Source of the DNA: Crossaster papposus
Lineage: Eukaryota; Echinodermata; Asteroidea; Velatida; Solasteridae
Length of the DNA: 64,000 nt
Direction of reading: 5' to 3'
Assembly: GCA_037893245.1 (NCBI GenBank)
Contig: JBAIAA010000099.1
Coordinates: 372,001 to 436,000, forward strand
In this document: positions 63,934 through 64,000 of the stretch, piece after piece
Layout: every line of letters starts with the position of its first letter
Position numbering within the stretch: the stretch's first letter is position 1
Notes under the pieces: generated by a model
Databases searched by the model: none
Seen by the model: only the letters and a program-made list of their open reading frames with translations
Told to the model about the DNA's origin: nothing
Program-made: the position numbers and the translations under genes

Positions 63934-64000
63934 CTGATTATGAAAGTCGGAATACAAGAACAAAACATGTAAGAACAACTTTGGGATTAAAATTCAAAAT

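Overview
This is eukaryotic, animal genomic DNA: AT-rich, intron-dense, full of short DNA transposons, tRNA-derived SINEs and minisatellites, with no bacterial features. The gene families (a complement C3-like protein and a very large EGF/SEA transmembrane protein), together with many lineage-specific MITEs, fit an invertebrate deuterostome such as an echinoderm. A hemichordate, cephalochordate or even a cnidarian cannot be excluded from sequence alone.

Left end (1-4502, + strand): the last five exons of a complement C3/C4/C5-type thioester protein. They encode 191 residues covering the linker and the C-terminal netrin-like C345C domain, ending in a stop at 4500-4502. From about 4503 to 9225 there is AT-rich intergenic DNA with MITEs and low-complexity tracts and no gene that I can support.

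Rest of the window (9226-63933, - strand): one giant gene running right to left and convergent with the C3-like gene. I could place 41 exons that join in frame at every junction (5364 nt from the first full codon, 1787 residues plus stop), plus one alternative terminal exon. The 5' end lies beyond the window. Domain order from N to C: end of an extracellular module resembling the region after AMOP/VWD in MUC4-like or coral mucin-like proteins; two EGF-like domains; 18 mostly calcium-binding EGF domains; SEA domain 1; 13 further EGF-like modules (three classical, nine compact, one longer); SEA domain 2; one split EGF; a Thr/Pro-rich stalk; one transmembrane helix; and a basic, tyrosine-rich cytoplasmic tail. 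Nearly all EGF exons are symmetric phase 1-1, as expected of exon shuffling. The last two tail exons are tandemly duplicated, which offers two different C-termini.

The introns hold most of the other content. There are several MITE families: a TTAA-flanked family with about ten copies, a hAT-like element with a clean 8-bp target duplication, a pogo/Tigger-like element, a PIF/Harbinger-like 1.87-kb element and several foldback elements. There are also tRNA-derived SINEs and large minisatellites: a 15-bp unit repeated about 57 times, a 14-bp unit, a 10-bp unit interrupted by the Harbinger-like element, and a 24-bp satellite. No real tRNA, rRNA or CRISPR is seen. No wholly new biological system is evident. 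The most interesting items are the architecture of the large receptor/mucin-like gene, its duplicated tail exons, a possible autoproteolytic SEA domain, and the nested transposon history.
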